Made by a program: the position numbers and the translations under genes
The notes under the pieces: model-generated
Told to the model about the DNA's origin: nothing
Seen by the model: the letters and a program-made list of their open reading frames with translations, nothing else
Databases searched by the model: none
Shown here: piece by piece, positions 61,825 to 64,000 of the stretch
Numbering within the stretch: the stretch's first letter is position 1
Layout of the letters: each line of letters begins with the position of its first letter
Origin: Streptantibioticus ferralitis
Lineage (GTDB): Bacteria; Actinomycetota; Actinomycetes; Streptomycetales; Streptomycetaceae
DNA length: 64,000 nt
NCBI RefSeq assembly: GCF_029223525.1
Contig: NZ_JARHTQ010000004.1
Location: 1 to 64,000 of the forward strand
Direction of reading: 5' to 3'

Positions 61825-63750
61825 ATGGGTTCCACCCCCACCTGGTTCGTCGTTCTTCCGGACCGCGAGATCCACCCCGATGTCATGCGGCGGCTGCGGC
61901 AGCGCGCCTTGCAGCTCGTCGCGCACCCTTCCGGGCGGCCGTGGCTGGTCGGCGCCTGGTCGCCCGGCGAGCTGACGGTCGTCGCCGCCGGGGAGGTACG
62001 GCTGGCCGTCGCCGGGACGTGCTCGCTCACCACCGAGGAGTTGACCGAACGGGCCAGGCGCGTGCGCGGCCTCGCGGCCGTCGAGAGCGAACTGTCCAAA
62101 GCCCATGGCAGCTTTCACGTCATCGCCTCCGTCGGTGGCCACACCTACGTCCGCGGGACCCTGTCCGGGGAGCGGCGGGTGTACCTGGCGTCGGTCGAGG
62201 GCGGCACCGTGTGCGCCGACCGCGCCCGCACCCTGGCCTGGCTCACCAGTGCCGAACTGGATGCCGCACAGCTCGCCGTGCGCCTCACCGGCTTCACCGC
62301 ACCGCACCCACTGGCCGGTGGCGGGTTGTGGCGCGGTGTCCACGGCGTCGTCCCGGGTGAGGCGCTACACCTGGAACCAGGCGGTCAGTGGCATACGGCC
62401 TGGTGGTGGCAGGCGCCCGAGAGCGAGCTGCCGCTCGCCGAGGCCGCTCCCGCCCTTCGGCAGGCGCTGCGTGCGGCCGTGGCGCTTCGGGTGCGGCCAG
62501 GGGAGGTGCTGGGCGCCGACCTGTCCGGAGGCATGGACTCCACCTCCCTGTGCTTTCTGGCCGCCGAGGCCGGGGCCCGCCTGGTCGCCGCCACCCTGCA
62601 CTGGACGGCGCCCGGCAACGAGGACCACGTCTACGCTCGGCACGCGTCCGAACACCTGCCCAGCGCCGAGCACTTGCTGTTCCCCTCCGCCGAGCTGCCC
62701 GCCCATTTCACCGGGCTCGATGACCGCCGCGACGCCGGCGACGAGCCGTCGGCCGGCCTGCGAGACCGAGCCCAGCAGCACCACCTGGCGGAGGCGATGC
62801 GGCTGCGCGGGGCCGTCCGCCGGCTGTCAGGGCACGGCGGCGACCATGTCGTCCAGCCGCCGGACGCCTACCTGCACGGGCTGCTGCGCCGCTCCCCGCT
62901 GGTGGGACTGCGGCATGCCGCCGGTCTGCGGGCCCGCCGCCGCTGGCGACTGACCGCCGGTGTGCGCATGCTGCTCGACCGGCGTTCATACGGGTCCTGG
63001 CTGGCCGGGACGGCCGGGCAGCTGCGGGCCGCGCCGGCACGCGGTGCGGTCTGCGCACCGCAAGGGTGGGGACTGCGGCCACAACTTCCGCCATGGGCCA
63101 GCGACCAGGCCGCCGACCTGCTCGGCGAGCTGTTGCGTGCCGCGGCCCGCGACGCCGAGCCGCTGGCCGCCGAGCGCGGCCAGCACGCCTGGATTCGTCA
63201 GGCACAGGAAGCGGGACGGATTGCCGGGCACCTTGCGTTCGAGACGGTGGCCGCGGGCCTGCCCGCGCACAGCCCGTTCTGTGACGACGCCGTGATCAAC
63301 GCCTGTCTGGCGGCCCGGCCGCACGAGGCGGCGACCCCGTGGTCGTACAAACCACTGCTCGCCGCCGCGATGGACGGCCTGGTGCCCGCTCGCATCCTGC
63401 GCCGGACCACCAAGGACCACTGCGGCGTCGAGTGGCAACAGGGCCTGCGGCTGCACCGGCGCGACCTGGCCGCGTGGGCTGAGGACTCCCGGCTGGTGGC
63501 CGCGGGCGTCGCCGACGAGGAGCTGCTGCGGCGAGTCCTGCTCTCCCCGGGCCTGCTGCGAGGTGGAGCCCCCTCGCTGGAGTCCACGTTGGGTGCCGAG
63601 GCATGGCTGCGGGACCTGGAGGCGCAACCCGTCCCGGCTCACCTGAGTCGACCCGGTGTGGCCCGACCCGATCCGGACCGGGTGGACCGGTCTGCCCCGA
63701 GCACAAGTACACGCACAGAGGAGCACCACGTTGAGCCGACTACGTTCTGA
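61825..63750 (+). CDS. Lasso peptide cyclase (asparagine-synthetase-like C protein)
   Basis: A 641-residue asparagine-synthetase homologue. N-terminal glutaminase-like domain without the Cys nucleophile (HGSFHVIASVGGHTYVRGTL; ERRVYLASVEGGTVCADRAR). C-terminal synthetase domain with the ATP pyrophosphatase loop LGADLSGGMDSTSLCFLAAE (SGGMDST 234-240), RLSGHGGDHVVQPPDAYLHG and RILRRTTKDHCGVEWQQGLR. It activates the Glu8 side chain as acyl-AMP and closes the ring with Gly1. ATG 61825 is the first start matching the family; the RBS is weak. The stop overlaps the next gene by 20 bp. Confidence 0.93.
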   Translation: MGSTPTWFVVLPDREIHPDVMRRLRQRALQLVAHPSGRPWLVGAWSPGELTVVAAGEVRLAVAGTCSLTTEELTERARRVRGLAAVESELSKAHGSFHVIASVGGHTYVRGTLSGERRVYLASVEGGTVCADRARTLAWLTSAELDAAQLAVRLTGFTAPHPLAGGGLWRGVHGVVPGEALHLEPGGQWHTAWWWQAPESELPLAEAAPALRQALRAAVALRVRPGEVLGADLSGGMDSTSLCFLAAEAGARLVAATLHWTAPGNEDHVYARHASEHLPSAEHLLFPSAELPAHFTGLDDRRDAGDEPSAGLRDRAQQHHLAEAMRLRGAVRRLSGHGGDHVVQPPDAYLHGLLRRSPLVGLRHAAGLRARRRWRLTAGVRMLLDRRSYGSWLAGTAGQLRAAPARGAVCAPQGWGLRPQLPPWASDQAADLLGELLRAAARDAEPLAAERGQHAWIRQAQEAGRIAGHLAFETVAAGLPAHSPFCDDAVINACLAARPHEAATPWSYKPLLAAAMDGLVPARILRRTTKDHCGVEWQQGLRLHRRDLAAWAEDSRLVAAGVADEELLRRVLLSPGLLRGGAPSLESTLGAEAWLRDLEAQPVPAHLSRPGVARPDPDRVDRSAPSTSTRTEEHHVEPTTF

Positions 63751-63988
63751 CGTCACCGCATGCCCGACCGACGACGGCATGGTTCTGCTGGATGAGCGCC
63801 GGGGGTGCTACTGGCAACTCAACGGCACCGGCGCCCTCGTCGTCCAGGCCCTTCTCGACGGCGCCACGCCTCAGCAGGTGGCCGATCAGCTCGCCCGGAC
63901 GCGGCCGGTGAGCCAAGAGCGCGCAGCCGCCGATGTCGCGGCGTTGGTGGACCAGCTCACGCGGGCGAAGCTGGTGACCGCCCCGTGA
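63731..63988 (+). CDS. Lasso leader-binding RRE protein (PqqD-like, B1)
   Basis: An 85-residue PqqD-family RiPP recognition element: VTACPTDDGMVLLDERRGCY-WQLNGTGALVVQALLDGATP and VAALVDQLTRAKLV. The beta-wing and helix arrangement binds the leader and presents it to the protease and cyclase. TTG 63731 is chosen for AGGAG 7 bp upstream; there is no ATG nearby. Overlaps the cyclase end by 20 bp, and its stop overlaps the next start (GTGA). Confidence 0.9.
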   Translation: MSRLRSDVTACPTDDGMVLLDERRGCYWQLNGTGALVVQALLDGATPQQVADQLARTRPVSQERAAADVAALVDQLTRAKLVTAP

Positions 63989-64000
63989 GCCAGGTCCTGG
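63985..64000 (+). CDS. Start of the lasso leader peptidase gene (B2), cut by window end
   Basis: GTG 63985 overlaps the B1 stop (GTGA) and reads MSQVL before the window ends. By the A-C-B1-B2 order of actinobacterial lasso clusters this should be the transglutaminase-like leader peptidase. Identity is inferred from position only. Confidence 0.5.

Overview
The window reads as an actinomycete chromosome, almost certainly Streptomyces or a close relative. The evidence is very GC-rich coding sequence with G/C at third positions, many GTG starts, a chaplin, a PHO box, a DasR-type operator in front of a GH19 chitinase, F420-type oxidoreductases, an ECF42 sigma factor, and remnants of an SpdB/DUF2637 protein and a tyrosine integrase. 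The density of accessory genes and gene wreckage suggests a chromosome arm or other accessory zone rather than the core.

0-9.5 kb: small redox and regulator units. These are a truncated SDR plus an NmrA-like protein divergent from a LysR regulator, an MFS exporter with an SDR, a secreted beta-propeller, and a hydroxyisobutyrate-dehydrogenase-like / SnoaL-like / SDR operon. Broken LysR and XRE genes lie between them. 9.5-14.2 kb: two secreted phosphoesterases. One has a PHO box; the other (phospholipase C) sits between two 75-bp direct repeats and is followed by a broken NHL-repeat gene. 14.7-23.2 kb: class II glutamine amidotransferase and GCS2 ligase (convergent), a FUSC membrane protein, an LLM-class oxidoreductase, a lipoprotein and an EXORDIUM-like secreted protein.

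23.5-28.6 kb: transposase relics, then an acyltransferase/methyltransferase fusion, a glycosyltransferase and a frameshifted 2-oxoglutarate oxygenase, which look like a small glyco-metabolite locus. 28.6-31.9 kb: an Lrp regulator divergent from L-asparaginase and aspartase, an Asn-to-Asp-to-fumarate catabolic module. 32-37.4 kb: LLM oxidoreductase, mobile-element relics, cold-shock protein and flotillin with a small partner. 37.4-38.9 kb: DasR-controlled chitinase.

39.5-47 kb: a five-gene operon built around CapB/PgsB and CapC/PgsC (poly-gamma-glutamate-type amide ligase). It adds a duplicated sensor/HAMP membrane protein, a Tat-exported NlpC/P60 hydrolase and a GT39/83-type glycosyltransferase; no CapA is seen. 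47.5-51 kb: PAF-acetylhydrolase-like lipase and a DUF4157 (eCIS-core) protein with a long, toxin-like C-terminal part. 51.2-59.9 kb: ECF42 sigma plus DGPF protein, VOC protein, XRE/SDR pair, epimerase, APH-like kinase, broken TetR, chaplin. 60.2-64 kb: nitroreductase, then the start of a lasso-peptide cluster (precursor, cyclase, PqqD-like RRE protein, first codons of the leader protease) that runs off the right edge.

The strongest candidates for new biology are the lasso peptide with the predicted core GVEGITPEGYHAHWVGV, the CapBC operon with unusual partners, and the orphan DUF4157 protein. Annotation rests on reading the sequence and remembered family features only; no database search was run.
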